Below are positions 45,625-54,896 of a stretch of 64,000 nucleotides of DNA, one piece after another. Each line of letters begins with the position of its first letter. The stretch's first letter is position 1. The notes under the pieces are model-generated. The model was not told where the DNA came from and ran no database searches. It saw nothing but the letters and a program-made list of their open reading frames with translations. A program made the translations under genes and the position numbers. Origin of the DNA: an uncultured Alphaproteobacteria bacterium (GTDB taxonomy: Bacteria; Pseudomonadota; Alphaproteobacteria; HIMB59; GCA-002718135); NCBI GenBank assembly GCA_902590695.1, contig CACIXR010000001.1, forward strand, positions 154,673 to 218,672. The letters run 5' to 3'.

Positions 45625-46239
45625 TTATTTTTTTAATAACGATTTAATTGGTTCAAATGATTTTCGGTGAAATTGAGTTACACCGTGTTTGTGTATTGCA
45701 TCAATATGTTTTTTAGTTCCATAACCTGCATTTTTTTTCCAATCATAAAATGTAAACTTGCTATCAAGTATACTCATCAGTCGATCACGGTGAACTTTTG
45801 CAATAATAGATGCACTTGCGATAGATAAAGATTTTTTATCGCCGCCTATTATAGATTTTTCATTTTGATAATTTAATGAAAAGTTTCCATCAATAATAAG
45901 ATGTGGATTTTCAAAATTAAATTTTTCAATTACTCTTTTCATTGATAACTTTGTTGCTTCCAAAATATTAATTGTATCGATTTCTTCGACACTCGCATAG
46001 CCTAAGTAATATTGAAGTTTTCTTTCTTTTTGTAATTTTTTAAAAAATAAAAATAATTTTTCTCTCTGTTTTGCCGTATGTTTTTTTGAATCAGTAATGG
46101 GTATTTCTGATTCTAAATCATCATAATTAGAAAAATAACATCCACAACTAACTACTGGACCTGCTAAGGGACCTCTGCCAACTTCATCTAAACCAATTAC
46201 AGGTCCATTGATTGATTTTTCTATAGAAAAATCAGTCAC
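45625..46239 (-). CDS. rnhB: Ribonuclease HII
   Basis: The 204-residue enzyme removes single ribonucleotides and RNA primers. The catalytic DE pair lies in VIGLDEVGRGPLAGPVV; further marks are LIIDGNFSL, GGDKKSLSIASASIIAKVHRD, and NAGYGTKKHIDAIHKHGVTQFHRKSF. Its start shares one base with the moaB stop. Together with rnhA at 7 kb, both RNase H types are present. Confidence 0.96.
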   Translation of the reverse strand: MTDFSIEKSINGPVIGLDEVGRGPLAGPVVSCGCYFSNYDDLESEIPITDSKKHTAKQREKLFLFFKKLQKERKLQYYLGYASVEEIDTINILEATKLSMKRVIEKFNFENPHLIIDGNFSLNYQNEKSIIGGDKKSLSIASASIIAKVHRDRLMSILDSKFTFYDWKKNAGYGTKKHIDAIHKHGVTQFHRKSFEPIKSLLKK

Positions 46240-46766
46240 TATTTTTCATTTAATCTTGGCATGATTTCAACAAAATTACACGGCTTATGTCTAATGTCTA
46301 ATTGATATTGTAAAATTTCATCCCAGCCGTCCTTGCATGCACCGGTTGATCCAGGTAAACAAAAAACATACGTGCTATTTATTAAGGCTGCAACTGCTCG
46401 TGATTGAATTGCCGATGTACCAATTTTTTCAAAACTAACTTGGCGAAATAATTCACCAAATCCATCGATATGTTTACTAGCAATTGCGTTTACAGCTTCT
46501 GGTGTAGTATCTCTTCCTGTCAATCCAGTCCCACCAGTTGTAATAATGCAATCAATCTCTTTTTCTTTAGACATTGTATTTAAGGTATCTTTTATTTGAG
46601 AAACATCATCTGGTATAATTGTCCGTTTAATCATATTATGACCAGCATCAGTGATGCGCTTTTCTAATGTATCTCCAGATGTATCGTTTTCTTTAGTTCT
46701 TGAATCTGAAATTGTAATAACAGCAATATTTATGGGAACAAAATCTAGAGAAGTATCAATTGGCAT
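46239..46766 (-). CDS. moaB: Molybdenum cofactor biosynthesis protein B (MoaB/MogA family)
   Basis: The 175-residue protein has the MPT-binding fold: VITISDSRTKENDTSGDTLEKR, CIITTGGTGLTGRDTTPEAV, and FCLPGSTGACKDGWDEIL. The family adenylylates molybdopterin or is a paralogue of unclear role in organisms with MogA. No other cofactor gene is in view. It sits between the transglycosylase (6 bp) and rnhB (1-bp overlap). Confidence 0.9.
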   Translation of the reverse strand: MPIDTSLDFVPINIAVITISDSRTKENDTSGDTLEKRITDAGHNMIKRTIIPDDVSQIKDTLNTMSKEKEIDCIITTGGTGLTGRDTTPEAVNAIASKHIDGFGELFRQVSFEKIGTSAIQSRAVAALINSTYVFCLPGSTGACKDGWDEILQYQLDIRHKPCNFVEIMPRLNEK

Positions 46767-46772
46767 AACCTA

Positions 46773-48518
46773 TTAATAAAGTGGATCATTTCCATTTGCT
46801 AGCATTTTTAGGGAGCGTATTTCTTTATTGTTTTTATTTTGGTAAATCCAATATTTTGTTAAGATCTTTTCTATGAACCATCTTGTTTCTCTTGATGGAA
46901 TACTTTCCATAAAAAAGAGTGAGTCTTCCATATAATTTGTTTCATTTTTCCATTTTTGTAAATTTCCTGGACCACCATTATATGCTGCTGCTAGAAATAT
47001 AAGATTTCTTGAAACCTGCTCTAGATCTAGAAGATACGTCAAGTATTCTTGTCCCACCTCCAGATTTATTTCTGGATTTTTAAGAATATTACTATTGCTT
47101 CTTTTTACATCTTTACTTTTGGTGATAAATTTAGCTGTTGAAGGTAAAACTTGCATTAACCCTATGGCACCATCTTTACTTTTTGCTTTTATATTAAACA
47201 TAGATTCTTGATGCATAAAGGCGTGTAGTAATTCTTTTTCTAATTTGAAACCATCTCGTGGCTTCCAAACACTAGTTGGGTAATAGAGGTAAGTAGGAAC
47301 ATCCATACCAAAATTCTCTAACTTATTGACAATTTTTAATTGTGTATAGGCTAGATCAAAATTTTCCGCAATTTGAATAGACTCCTTCGCTATTTCTCTA
47401 TTTAAAATAGAATTGATATGAACAATTTCCTTTTCTAATTCATCAGCAAAACCAACCTGTATTAGTGTCTGTATTCTTTTTCCTGCTGGTATATTTAAAA
47501 TTGTACTATTATTTTTATTTAGATCAGTATGTTCTACCCATTCTATTTTTTCATCTACACCTAAAATTTCTAATGCAAGCATTCCATAAAAACTATTTGG
47601 ATTATTTGATGCTCTTTTTAACCAAAAATTAATATCATCATAACGACCAAGTTTTGCATATGATCTAGCTGTCCAAAAACTTCCTGACGTTTGATGCCAC
47701 GCATCATCTTTTAAACTAATCGAAAAGAGAGAAAAATATTTTGCAGCATTTTCATATTTTTCTAGCCTCCAAGAAGATAAACCAGCAGTCCAAGCTGCAT
47801 AAGGAACATATTTTGCAGAATTTACAAGAGCTTCAGAAGCGTATTGGATTGCTAAGTCATTTTTATTTGCTAAGAAATATCCTTTGGCGATTAATTCCTT
47901 TTGTTGATCTATCTCAACTTGATCTAATAATAGATCTACATCTCTTTGATTTAATAATTGTACTGCACCTGTTGGCCATCCTTTGTTAACTCTTGATTTA
48001 ATTCCGTTAATTAATTTTCTTTTTTCAGCTCTTTGATTATTAGAGAGTTTTTTAGAACTTTTATATTTAATAGTCTTTTTACTGGTTACCTGTTCTGACT
48101 CTATTCCAATTGGAATGCTTGGTTTAGTCGGGCTTTTATAACCCTCTGGCATTCTTCGAATAGCCAATTTATAAATTTGCTTTGCTTGTGGATGATCATT
48201 ATATTTTTTTAGCCAATAATATAATTCTAAATACTTTGATCGATAACAATTTGGATGCAAAAACTTTTGTGCATAGATGTGTCCTAATAAAGATTTATTT
48301 TTAATTTTTAAAATAAAATTGTTTGCACTTTTCCATTTGCATATATCTTGAAACTTGTATGCTTGTTGATAGTTATAAACATCTTCTTCACTAAGAACCT
48401 TTGATGAGAATATATCATCGTATTTGGTGACTATATCTTGTTGGTATGAGTAGACTTGTTTTGAAAAAATTATAAAGAATACAAAAAAACAAAAAATTAA
48501 AAATTTTTTATGATACAT
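46773..48518 (-). CDS. Soluble lytic murein transglycosylase, Slt70-like
   Basis: The 581-residue protein has a signal peptide (LIFCFFVFFIIFSKQVYS), a long alpha-helical superhelix of TPR-like repeats (about 40-410) and a C-terminal SLT domain. The domain has the catalytic Glu in HAFMHQESMFNIKAKS, then GAIGLMQVLPSTAKFI and FLAAAYNGGPGNLQKW. It cleaves peptidoglycan in the periplasm with formation of 1,6-anhydro ends. It overlaps the glycosylase gene upstream by 11 bp. Confidence 0.92.
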   Translation of the reverse strand: MYHKKFLIFCFFVFFIIFSKQVYSYQQDIVTKYDDIFSSKVLSEEDVYNYQQAYKFQDICKWKSANNFILKIKNKSLLGHIYAQKFLHPNCYRSKYLELYYWLKKYNDHPQAKQIYKLAIRRMPEGYKSPTKPSIPIGIESEQVTSKKTIKYKSSKKLSNNQRAEKRKLINGIKSRVNKGWPTGAVQLLNQRDVDLLLDQVEIDQQKELIAKGYFLANKNDLAIQYASEALVNSAKYVPYAAWTAGLSSWRLEKYENAAKYFSLFSISLKDDAWHQTSGSFWTARSYAKLGRYDDINFWLKRASNNPNSFYGMLALEILGVDEKIEWVEHTDLNKNNSTILNIPAGKRIQTLIQVGFADELEKEIVHINSILNREIAKESIQIAENFDLAYTQLKIVNKLENFGMDVPTYLYYPTSVWKPRDGFKLEKELLHAFMHQESMFNIKAKSKDGAIGLMQVLPSTAKFITKSKDVKRSNSNILKNPEINLEVGQEYLTYLLDLEQVSRNLIFLAAAYNGGPGNLQKWKNETNYMEDSLFFMESIPSRETRWFIEKILTKYWIYQNKNNKEIRSLKMLANGNDPLY

Positions 48519-49218
48519 TTTTCAATTTCTCTTGTAGCATTTGTAAATCTTCCCAAGAATGTTTTTTATACTGAGGAGATCGCAGTAAAAAAGCAGGATG
48601 ATAGGAAGCTATCGTAGGAATTGATTCATCTAAATTGAGTGATTTGTATTCATGCCATTTACCTCTGAGTTTTCCAAGCGCTAGAGGCGTTGATAAAATA
48701 GCTTTTGCTGCAACACCTCCTAATAGAAAGATAAATTTTGGTTTAATGATATCAATTTGTCTTTGCAAAAAAGGCAAAAATTCTAAAATTTCTTCATCAT
48801 TAGGAGTTCTATTATCAGGTGGACGCCAATTTACAACATTAGTAATATAGACGTCTTCTCTTAGTAAATTAATTGCTAAAAGCATTTTATTTAATAGTTG
48901 CCCAGCTCTGCCAACAAATGGAATACCTTGCTGATCCTCATCTCTTCCTGGAGCCTCACCAATTAACATAACTTTTGCATTTAAATTTCCATCATAGACT
49001 ACTAAATTTTTTGCAGTTTTTTGAAGATTAGATTTGTGATCTTTAAGGTCTTTAATCACATCATCAATTTTCATTTTTTTATCCCCAGCATTGATATTGT
49101 GATCAGGTAATTCAGATTTTTTCTCATTTTCAAACCAGTTTCTTGGAGAATCTTGTAGAAAATAGTTTACTCCAGAATTAACTATAAATTCTAAATTTTT
49201 TTTATTTGATTGATTCAT
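48508..49218 (-). CDS. Family-4-like uracil-DNA glycosylase without iron-sulfur cysteines
   Basis: The 236-residue protein has the family motif LIGEAPGRDEDQQGIPFVGRAGQLLNKML and the C-terminal YHPAFLLRSPQYKK. Classical family-4 enzymes bind a 4Fe-4S cluster with four cysteines; this protein contains no cysteine at all, and ITNVVNWRPPDNR has Trp where cluster enzymes have Cys. Similar cysteine-poor forms (also described as phage SPO1 polymerase-related) occur in Alphaproteobacteria. It probably removes uracil from DNA, but activity should not be assumed. It overlaps the transglycosylase gene by 11 bp. Confidence 0.85.
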   Translation of the reverse strand: MNQSNKKNLEFIVNSGVNYFLQDSPRNWFENEKKSELPDHNINAGDKKMKIDDVIKDLKDHKSNLQKTAKNLVVYDGNLNAKVMLIGEAPGRDEDQQGIPFVGRAGQLLNKMLLAINLLREDVYITNVVNWRPPDNRTPNDEEILEFLPFLQRQIDIIKPKFIFLLGGVAAKAILSTPLALGKLRGKWHEYKSLNLDESIPTIASYHPAFLLRSPQYKKHSWEDLQMLQEKLKNVS

Positions 49219-49265
49219 GCAAAATTACAATTATCTATTCATAGTGCAACTCTAGTATATTTAAA

Positions 49266-50573
49266 ATGATTAATTTGATTAAAAAATGGATTTTTATTTG
49301 TCTTCTTATCTCCTTCAATACTAGTGTTTTTGCAACAAGTAGTTCTAACTTTTTAATCTCACAACTAGCCTTTAAAAATTATGATTATCCTGCAACATTA
49401 TTGAATTTTAATGCCGATAAAATAAAACTATCACAAGACCAACTACTTGATAAAGCAATAGCGGCGATTATTACCGAAGACATTAATTTAGCCAAAGATA
49501 TTGCTAATAATATTTTGGAAAAAAACAAAAATAATCAAGAAGCATATATAATTAAAATTTCATCCTTATTTTTAGATAAAAAATTTAATCAGATAAAAGA
49601 ATTACGAGATAATTTAGACCAACCAAATGAATTACTAGATTTTATTTTCTTCACAAATAATAAACTTAAGGATGGTACTACCATTAGTCGTTCACTTGTT
49701 GAAATTGTGGCATCATCTTTTTCAAACAATGAGCAAAGACGTTTAAATTATAATTTTTTGTTATTTTATACTTCACTTGCCAAATTAATTGATCCAAAAA
49801 ATGAAAGAGCAATAATTATTAAGGCTGAACTATTTGATCAAGTTGGTCAATTCGAAGTGGCAAGAGATGTTTTTGAGAAGATAGGAAAGGAAAGTCCATA
49901 TTATTTAGATGCACAAAATAGTTTAGCAATAAATTATTTATATAATAGTTCATATGAAGATGCTGAAAATAAAATTTTATCTATTCTACAAAATAACAAT
50001 AACAATTATTCTATTAAAAAAATTCTTGGTGATTTTTATCGGTACAATAAAAAATATGATTTAGCTTTATCAATTTATAACCAGATGATTGAAGAAAATC
50101 GCGGTGACGTTTGGAATATATATTATATGAGAGGTATATGTTTTGAACAATTAGGTGATTGGGATTTAGCAGAAAAAGATTTTTTAAAATCACTTGAAAT
50201 AAAACCTGATAGTCCAAATGTATTAAATTATCTTGCTTATGGTTGGGTTGAAAGAGAAATGAAATTAGATCGTTCTTTACAAATGTTAGAAGAAGCGTAT
50301 GAAGCTAATCCTGAAAGTTTCTATATTATTGACAGTCTTGCTTGGGCACATTTTAAAAAAAATAATCTTTCAGAAGCTGCTCGTTTAATGGAAATGGTAA
50401 TAGATATTGCGCCAGGTGAAGCAATATCTCTAGACCACCTAGGAGATATTTATTATGCTATGAATAGAAAAAGAGAAGCTATTCATTTCTGGCAACAAGC
50501 ACTAGAATTAGCTGAACCTGAAGATAAAATTGAAGAAAATGTTAAAATTAAATTAGAAAAATTTAATGGATAA
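49266..50573 (+). CDS. Exported tetratricopeptide-repeat protein
   Basis: The 435-residue protein has a signal peptide ending near residue 24 (NTSVFATSSSN) and several TPR units, clearest in the C-terminal half: WNIYYMRGICFEQLGDWDLAEKDFLKSLEI, NVLNYLAYGWVERE and AISLDHLGDIYYAMNRKREAIHFW. This protein-binding scaffold probably works in the periplasm or at the outer membrane. The same gene before ispE is common in Alphaproteobacteria. Its 3' end overlaps ispE by 8 bp. Confidence 0.85.
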   Translation: MINLIKKWIFICLLISFNTSVFATSSSNFLISQLAFKNYDYPATLLNFNADKIKLSQDQLLDKAIAAIITEDINLAKDIANNILEKNKNNQEAYIIKISSLFLDKKFNQIKELRDNLDQPNELLDFIFFTNNKLKDGTTISRSLVEIVASSFSNNEQRRLNYNFLLFYTSLAKLIDPKNERAIIIKAELFDQVGQFEVARDVFEKIGKESPYYLDAQNSLAINYLYNSSYEDAENKILSILQNNNNNYSIKKILGDFYRYNKKYDLALSIYNQMIEENRGDVWNIYYMRGICFEQLGDWDLAEKDFLKSLEIKPDSPNVLNYLAYGWVEREMKLDRSLQMLEEAYEANPESFYIIDSLAWAHFKKNNLSEAARLMEMVIDIAPGEAISLDHLGDIYYAMNRKREAIHFWQQALELAEPEDKIEENVKIKLEKFNG

Positions 50574-51399
50574 TAGTATTACTGAGAAGTCACCTGCAAA
50601 AATAAATTTATTTCTTAAAATTTTAAATCGAAGAGAAGATAATTATCATAATATTAGAACAGGAATAACCAGTATTAATTTATGTGATGAAATAGAGGTA
50701 AAGCCAAGCAATCAATTCAATGTTGAATACAGGGGTGCATTTGCTCCAGAAAATAATATATTTGATGATTGTATTATAAAAAAAATATTTAGTTTTTTGA
50801 ATATTTCACCTCCCAACATTTCGTTTTCAATTACAAAAAACTTTCCCTATCAAGCTGGATTGGGCTCGGCATCTTCAAATGCAGCTACAGTAATAAAGAT
50901 CCTAGAAAATTTAGAAATTATTAATAAAAAAAATATTTTTGACTATACAGATTTAGGTTCTGATATTCCTTTCTTTCTTAATCAACACGATAGTTTGGTA
51001 AGAGGAAGGGGAGACTTAATTTCAAATATTGTCTTCCCAAAATATTTTTTCTTAATAACAAAACCTAATTTTAATTGCTCCACAAAAAAAATGTACGACA
51101 CATTCATTCCTTCTGATTTTGATTATAATGTCGAGGAAGATATTGAAGAAATTAATGATAACGATAACGGGAATGATTTTGAAAAAGTAATTAAAAAACT
51201 CGAGCCCGATTTTAATTCTATTTATAATAAGATGGATAATTTAGAAGATACTATTTTTACAAGACTAACAGGTAGTGGATCATGTATTTTTTCAGTTTTT
51301 GAAAATAAACTTAAAGCTGAAAATGCAAAAAATTCTTTTATTAAAACTTATCCAAATTTATGGGTAGCAGTTGCTGAAAATAATAATATAAAATTATAA
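50566..51399 (+). CDS. ispE: 4-diphosphocytidyl-2-C-methyl-D-erythritol kinase
   Basis: The 277-residue GHMP kinase acts in the MEP isoprenoid pathway. Marks are SPAKINLFLKILNRREDNYHNI, the ATP loop YQAGLGSASSNAATVI, GSDIPFFL and the late LTGSGSCIFSVF. It overlaps the TPR gene by 8 bp and, convergently, the RraA-like gene by 6 bp. Confidence 0.94.
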   Translation: MDNSITEKSPAKINLFLKILNRREDNYHNIRTGITSINLCDEIEVKPSNQFNVEYRGAFAPENNIFDDCIIKKIFSFLNISPPNISFSITKNFPYQAGLGSASSNAATVIKILENLEIINKKNIFDYTDLGSDIPFFLNQHDSLVRGRGDLISNIVFPKYFFLITKPNFNCSTKKMYDTFIPSDFDYNVEEDIEEINDNDNGNDFEKVIKKLEPDFNSIYNKMDNLEDTIFTRLTGSGSCIFSVFENKLKAENAKNSFIKTYPNLWVAVAENNNIKL

Positions 51400-52050
51400 A
51401 ATTTTATGTTTCTCAAATACGGCAGTTAAACTATCCCCTTTTTTTAGTTCATCTCTAACAGTATTTTCACTACTTACTTTTTCTAGAGCTTTTCTTATTA
51501 CTTCATCAATAACTTTAGATGGTACAATAACAACACCATCATTATCGCCAAATACCAAATCTCCACTTTCAACATAGACATTTGCTATTTCGCCTGGCAC
51601 ATCTGCCATCATCATTTTACCTCTAAATTTTGTATCAACAGGATTAGTGCCTTTTGCAAAAACTGGAAAACCAATTTCATTAATCATTTTTGTATCACGA
51701 ACACAGCCATCTGTTAAACAACCTGCTGATTTTAAATAAGTTGCTCGAGTTGATAATAATTCTCCCCATGGAGCTATCTTTTCATTTCCATGACAACATA
51801 AAACAGCAATTTCATTTTTTCTTAAACTATCAATCAATGCTATTTCATGTTCGTAAACATTTGTATTTTCATCATCATGATAAATAGGCATATACAAACC
51901 AACTCTCGCAAGCCCACATATAATTACATCTGGTTTTATTGATTTGATACCAGGTGTTAATGTTTGCTTATGGTAACCCAAACTATCTAATGTATCAGCT
52001 AATACAGCTGAATAAAGTTTCGTTTTATATTCTTCAAAATTAAGAGTCAT
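51394..52050 (-). CDS. RraA / HMG-aldolase family protein
   Basis: The 218-residue protein matches the RraA-like family by GLARVGLYMPIYHDD, LKSAGCLTDGCVRDTKMINEIGFPVFAKG and DLVFGDNDGVVIVPSKVIDEVI. Members include metal-dependent aldolases and decarboxylases for 4-hydroxy-2-oxo acids, and the RNase E inhibitor RraA. Being divergent from a sugar-oxidoreductase cluster, an aldolase or dicarboxylate decarboxylase role fits better here. The active-site Arg-Asp in VRD is present. Confidence 0.85.
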   Translation of the reverse strand: MTLNFEEYKTKLYSAVLADTLDSLGYHKQTLTPGIKSIKPDVIICGLARVGLYMPIYHDDENTNVYEHEIALIDSLRKNEIAVLCCHGNEKIAPWGELLSTRATYLKSAGCLTDGCVRDTKMINEIGFPVFAKGTNPVDTKFRGKMMMADVPGEIANVYVESGDLVFGDNDGVVIVPSKVIDEVIRKALEKVSSENTVRDELKKGDSLTAVFEKHKIL

Positions 52051-52137
52051 TTTTTTTTAATTTATTTATATTATCAATTTACTTATTCATATAACATCAT
52101 ACTATTATAAAGTGGTCAAGTTAGTTTTATATAAATA

Positions 52138-53142
52138 ATGATTTATAATATTTTAATAATTGGAGCAGGTGGAATTGGTAAAAGACATATTAAAGGTTAT
52201 TTGGGAACTAGTAGAGCTAAAATTTCTATTGTTGAACCAGACGTTAATAAACAAAAAAACTTAAATAGTGAATTTGAAATTCAACATACATTTAATTCTC
52301 TTGATGAAGTTAATCAAATATTTGATCTAGCAATAATATGTTCGCCAGCCAATTGGCATCTGGAACATATGCAGTTTTGTATAAAAAATAATCTATCATT
52401 TATGGTAGAAAAACCTCTTTCAACAAAAATTGATGGTCTGGAAAACATTATAGAAGAGGTCAGAGAAAAAAAATTATTTGTTCGTGTAGGATATACAAGA
52501 AGAAATAGCTTAGTCTCCAGAGCCTTAAAAGATCAAATTATGAATAATAAAATTGGGGACGTTAAATTAGCTTATATTAATTCTTCTCAAGAATTTCCTA
52601 AATATAGGCCAGATTATCAAACTATTTATTATGCAAAAGAAGAAACCGGAGGCGGAGCCATTCTTGATGCTTCTACTCATATGATTGATCAATTAATTTG
52701 GATATTGGGTATTCCTGAAGAGGTAGGATGTATGTACGACAGATTAGTATTAGAGGGAACAGAAACTGAGGATACTTGTCTTATTAATATAAAATTTTCT
52801 AATGGATGTTTAGCCAATATAACTGTTAATCAATTTCAGAAACCTAATATTAATACATATGAGTTTGTTGGCACTAAAGGTAATATTAAACTTGATCATT
52901 CTACTTTAATGTTTGCAGATGATGATAGTGGTGTTTGGAAAGATCAAAAAGATTATATGAAAGGTCAAGATCCAATGGAAGTACATCAAAATAATTTTCT
53001 TTTACAAGCAAACAGATTTTTAGATGGTTATGAAGGAAAGGATTGTGACTTAGCAACTTTAGAAGAAGCTTATTTAAATTTAAAAGTTGTATTGGGTGCT
53101 AAATCGTCTTGGAAAGATAAAAAAATAATTAAAATCAGTTAA
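52138..53142 (+). CDS. Gfo/Idh/MocA-family sugar oxidoreductase 1
   Basis: The 334-residue protein has an N-terminal NAD-binding domain (ILIIGAGGIGKRHIKGYLG), the family EKP motif in VEKPLSTKID, and a C-terminal substrate domain with GGAILDASTHMIDQLIWILG. It oxidises or reduces a sugar, inositol or sugar-nucleotide hydroxyl. It heads a compact + strand run of six genes (52138-57808) with 0-15-bp gaps or small overlaps. The substrate is unknown. Confidence 0.87.
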   Translation: MIYNILIIGAGGIGKRHIKGYLGTSRAKISIVEPDVNKQKNLNSEFEIQHTFNSLDEVNQIFDLAIICSPANWHLEHMQFCIKNNLSFMVEKPLSTKIDGLENIIEEVREKKLFVRVGYTRRNSLVSRALKDQIMNNKIGDVKLAYINSSQEFPKYRPDYQTIYYAKEETGGGAILDASTHMIDQLIWILGIPEEVGCMYDRLVLEGTETEDTCLINIKFSNGCLANITVNQFQKPNINTYEFVGTKGNIKLDHSTLMFADDDSGVWKDQKDYMKGQDPMEVHQNNFLLQANRFLDGYEGKDCDLATLEEAYLNLKVVLGAKSSWKDKKIIKIS

Positions 53143-53143
53143 T

Positions 53144-53923
53144 ATGATTAGTTTGAAAAATAAAAATATTTTTATTGCTGGAGGTAGTGGATATCTTGGT
53201 TCAGTTTTATGCGAAGAAATATTGAAATTAGACGGAAATTTATTTTTAGCTGACCAAGACATCAAAAGATCTGAATTAGTAATAAAAAAATTACAAAAAA
53301 AATATCCCAAGAGTAAAATTATATTTTCTCACTTAGATATGATTGATCCTAAATCTATTTCTAAAAATATTAAATTAGCTTATCAAAAATTTAAACACAT
53401 AGATGGATTAGTTAATGCAACATTTGGATCAACTTCAGATAAACTATCAGAATTAACTGCAGAAAAATTTAATAAAGCTAATCAAATTAATTTAACAGGT
53501 TCTTTTTTACTTATGAGAGGTGTGGCAAATAAAATGAAAAAAGGTGGAAGTATCGTAATGTTTGCTTCAATGTATGGATTAGTATCGCCAAAAATGGAAA
53601 TGTATCCAAAAAATATTAATCCTAATCCTGTAGAATATGGTGCTGGAAAAGCTGGTCTAAACCAAATGGTAAAATATTTTTCCTCGTATTATGGTAAAAA
53701 TAATATTCGTATTAATGCAATTGTACCTGGGCCTTTTCCAAACATAACTAAGGCTGCAAATAATAATAAAAAATTTTTGAGTAATTTAAAAAATTCTACA
53801 ATGTTAAAACGTTTCGGTAAACCTATCGAAACCGCAAAACCAACAATTTTTCTTTTATCTGATGCATCAAGTTATATGACGGGTCATTCACTTATAGTTG
53901 ATGGTGGTTGGACAGCGTGGTAA
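53144..53923 (+). CDS. Short-chain dehydrogenase/reductase 1
   Basis: The 259-residue SDR has the cofactor loop IFIAGGSGYLGSVLCEE, catalytic Ser in VMFASMYGLVSP, and a YGAGK form of YxxxK. The end SYMTGHSLIVDGGWTAW is typical. The NPVEYGAGKAGLNQMVKYFSSYYG segment recalls SDRs of nonulosonic-acid and flagellin-modification clusters (PtmA-like). It starts one base after the Gfo/Idh gene. Confidence 0.87.
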   Translation: MISLKNKNIFIAGGSGYLGSVLCEEILKLDGNLFLADQDIKRSELVIKKLQKKYPKSKIIFSHLDMIDPKSISKNIKLAYQKFKHIDGLVNATFGSTSDKLSELTAEKFNKANQINLTGSFLLMRGVANKMKKGGSIVMFASMYGLVSPKMEMYPKNINPNPVEYGAGKAGLNQMVKYFSSYYGKNNIRINAIVPGPFPNITKAANNNKKFLSNLKNSTMLKRFGKPIETAKPTIFLLSDASSYMTGHSLIVDGGWTAW

Positions 53924-53936
53924 GTGATATTAATTA

Positions 53937-54896
53937 ATGACTCAGTTTCCCATAGAAAATAAAAAAATCAAATTAGCAATGCTAGGAATGACGGAAGGAA
54001 ATGGACATCCTTACTCATGGAGCATAATTATTAATGGTCGATATAATGCAGAAGCTTTAGCACAATGTCCTTATGCAGCAATTATTGATTACATTTCAAA
54101 GCAACCAAAAAATACCTTAGGTATAAAAGATGTAGAAGTTTCACATGTATGGACAGATAATCCTGATGATGCAAAGCTTGTTGCTAAAGTTGCAGAAATT
54201 GAAAATATTGTTGAAGATCCAAAAGATGTGATTGGACAAGTCGATGCAGTTTTAGTTGCTACTGATATTGGTTCAGAGCATGTTGAGAGGTGTAAACCAT
54301 TCGTTGAGGCAAATGTACCAATCTTTGTTGATAAACCATTATGCGATAATTTTACTGATCTAAAAATTTTTCAGCAGTGGATAGATGAGGAAAAGCCCAT
54401 CATTAGTTCTTCTGCAATGCGATATTGTAAAGAGTACGAGCCATACCATCAATCAACTCACGAACTAGGTGATTTAAGATACATTAATGTCACTATGGCA
54501 AAAAGTTGGGAAAAATATGGGATACATGCTTTAGAAACATTATATCCAATTGTTGGTCCAGGCTTTACCTCAATACAAAATCTAGGAGATAAAGATAGAA
54601 ATATTGTCCATTTACATCATTCAAAAGGTATTGATATTAATATTGCTAATGTCTTTGATATGATTGGAGGTTTTGGTCTTGTTTCTTTAGTTGGAACTAA
54701 AAGTGGAATACAAATAAAATCAAATGATACTTTTTATGCATTTAAAAAACAATTAGAGTCATACGTTCATTATTTACGTACAGGTGTAAAACCAGTTCCA
54801 TGGGAGGAGACCAAAGAATTAATACAACTTGTTGCTGCTGGTATAAAGAGTAGAGAAGAAGGTGGAATTAAAATTAATTTAAGTGAGGTTAATTAG
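53937..54896 (+). CDS. Gfo/Idh/MocA-family oxidoreductase 2
   Basis: The 319-residue protein is a diverged family member: IKLAMLGMTEGNGHPYSWSIIING replaces the usual short glycine loop, and the EKP position reads VDKPLCDN. A substrate domain with ITVMAKSWEKYGIHALETLYPIVG-like residues follows. The GNGHPYSW loop after the first strand is characteristic of a subgroup found with sugar-acid genes. The next gene starts at the very next base. Confidence 0.8.
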   Translation: MTQFPIENKKIKLAMLGMTEGNGHPYSWSIIINGRYNAEALAQCPYAAIIDYISKQPKNTLGIKDVEVSHVWTDNPDDAKLVAKVAEIENIVEDPKDVIGQVDAVLVATDIGSEHVERCKPFVEANVPIFVDKPLCDNFTDLKIFQQWIDEEKPIISSSAMRYCKEYEPYHQSTHELGDLRYINVTMAKSWEKYGIHALETLYPIVGPGFTSIQNLGDKDRNIVHLHHSKGIDINIANVFDMIGGFGLVSLVGTKSGIQIKSNDTFYAFKKQLESYVHYLRTGVKPVPWEETKELIQLVAAGIKSREEGGIKINLSEVN

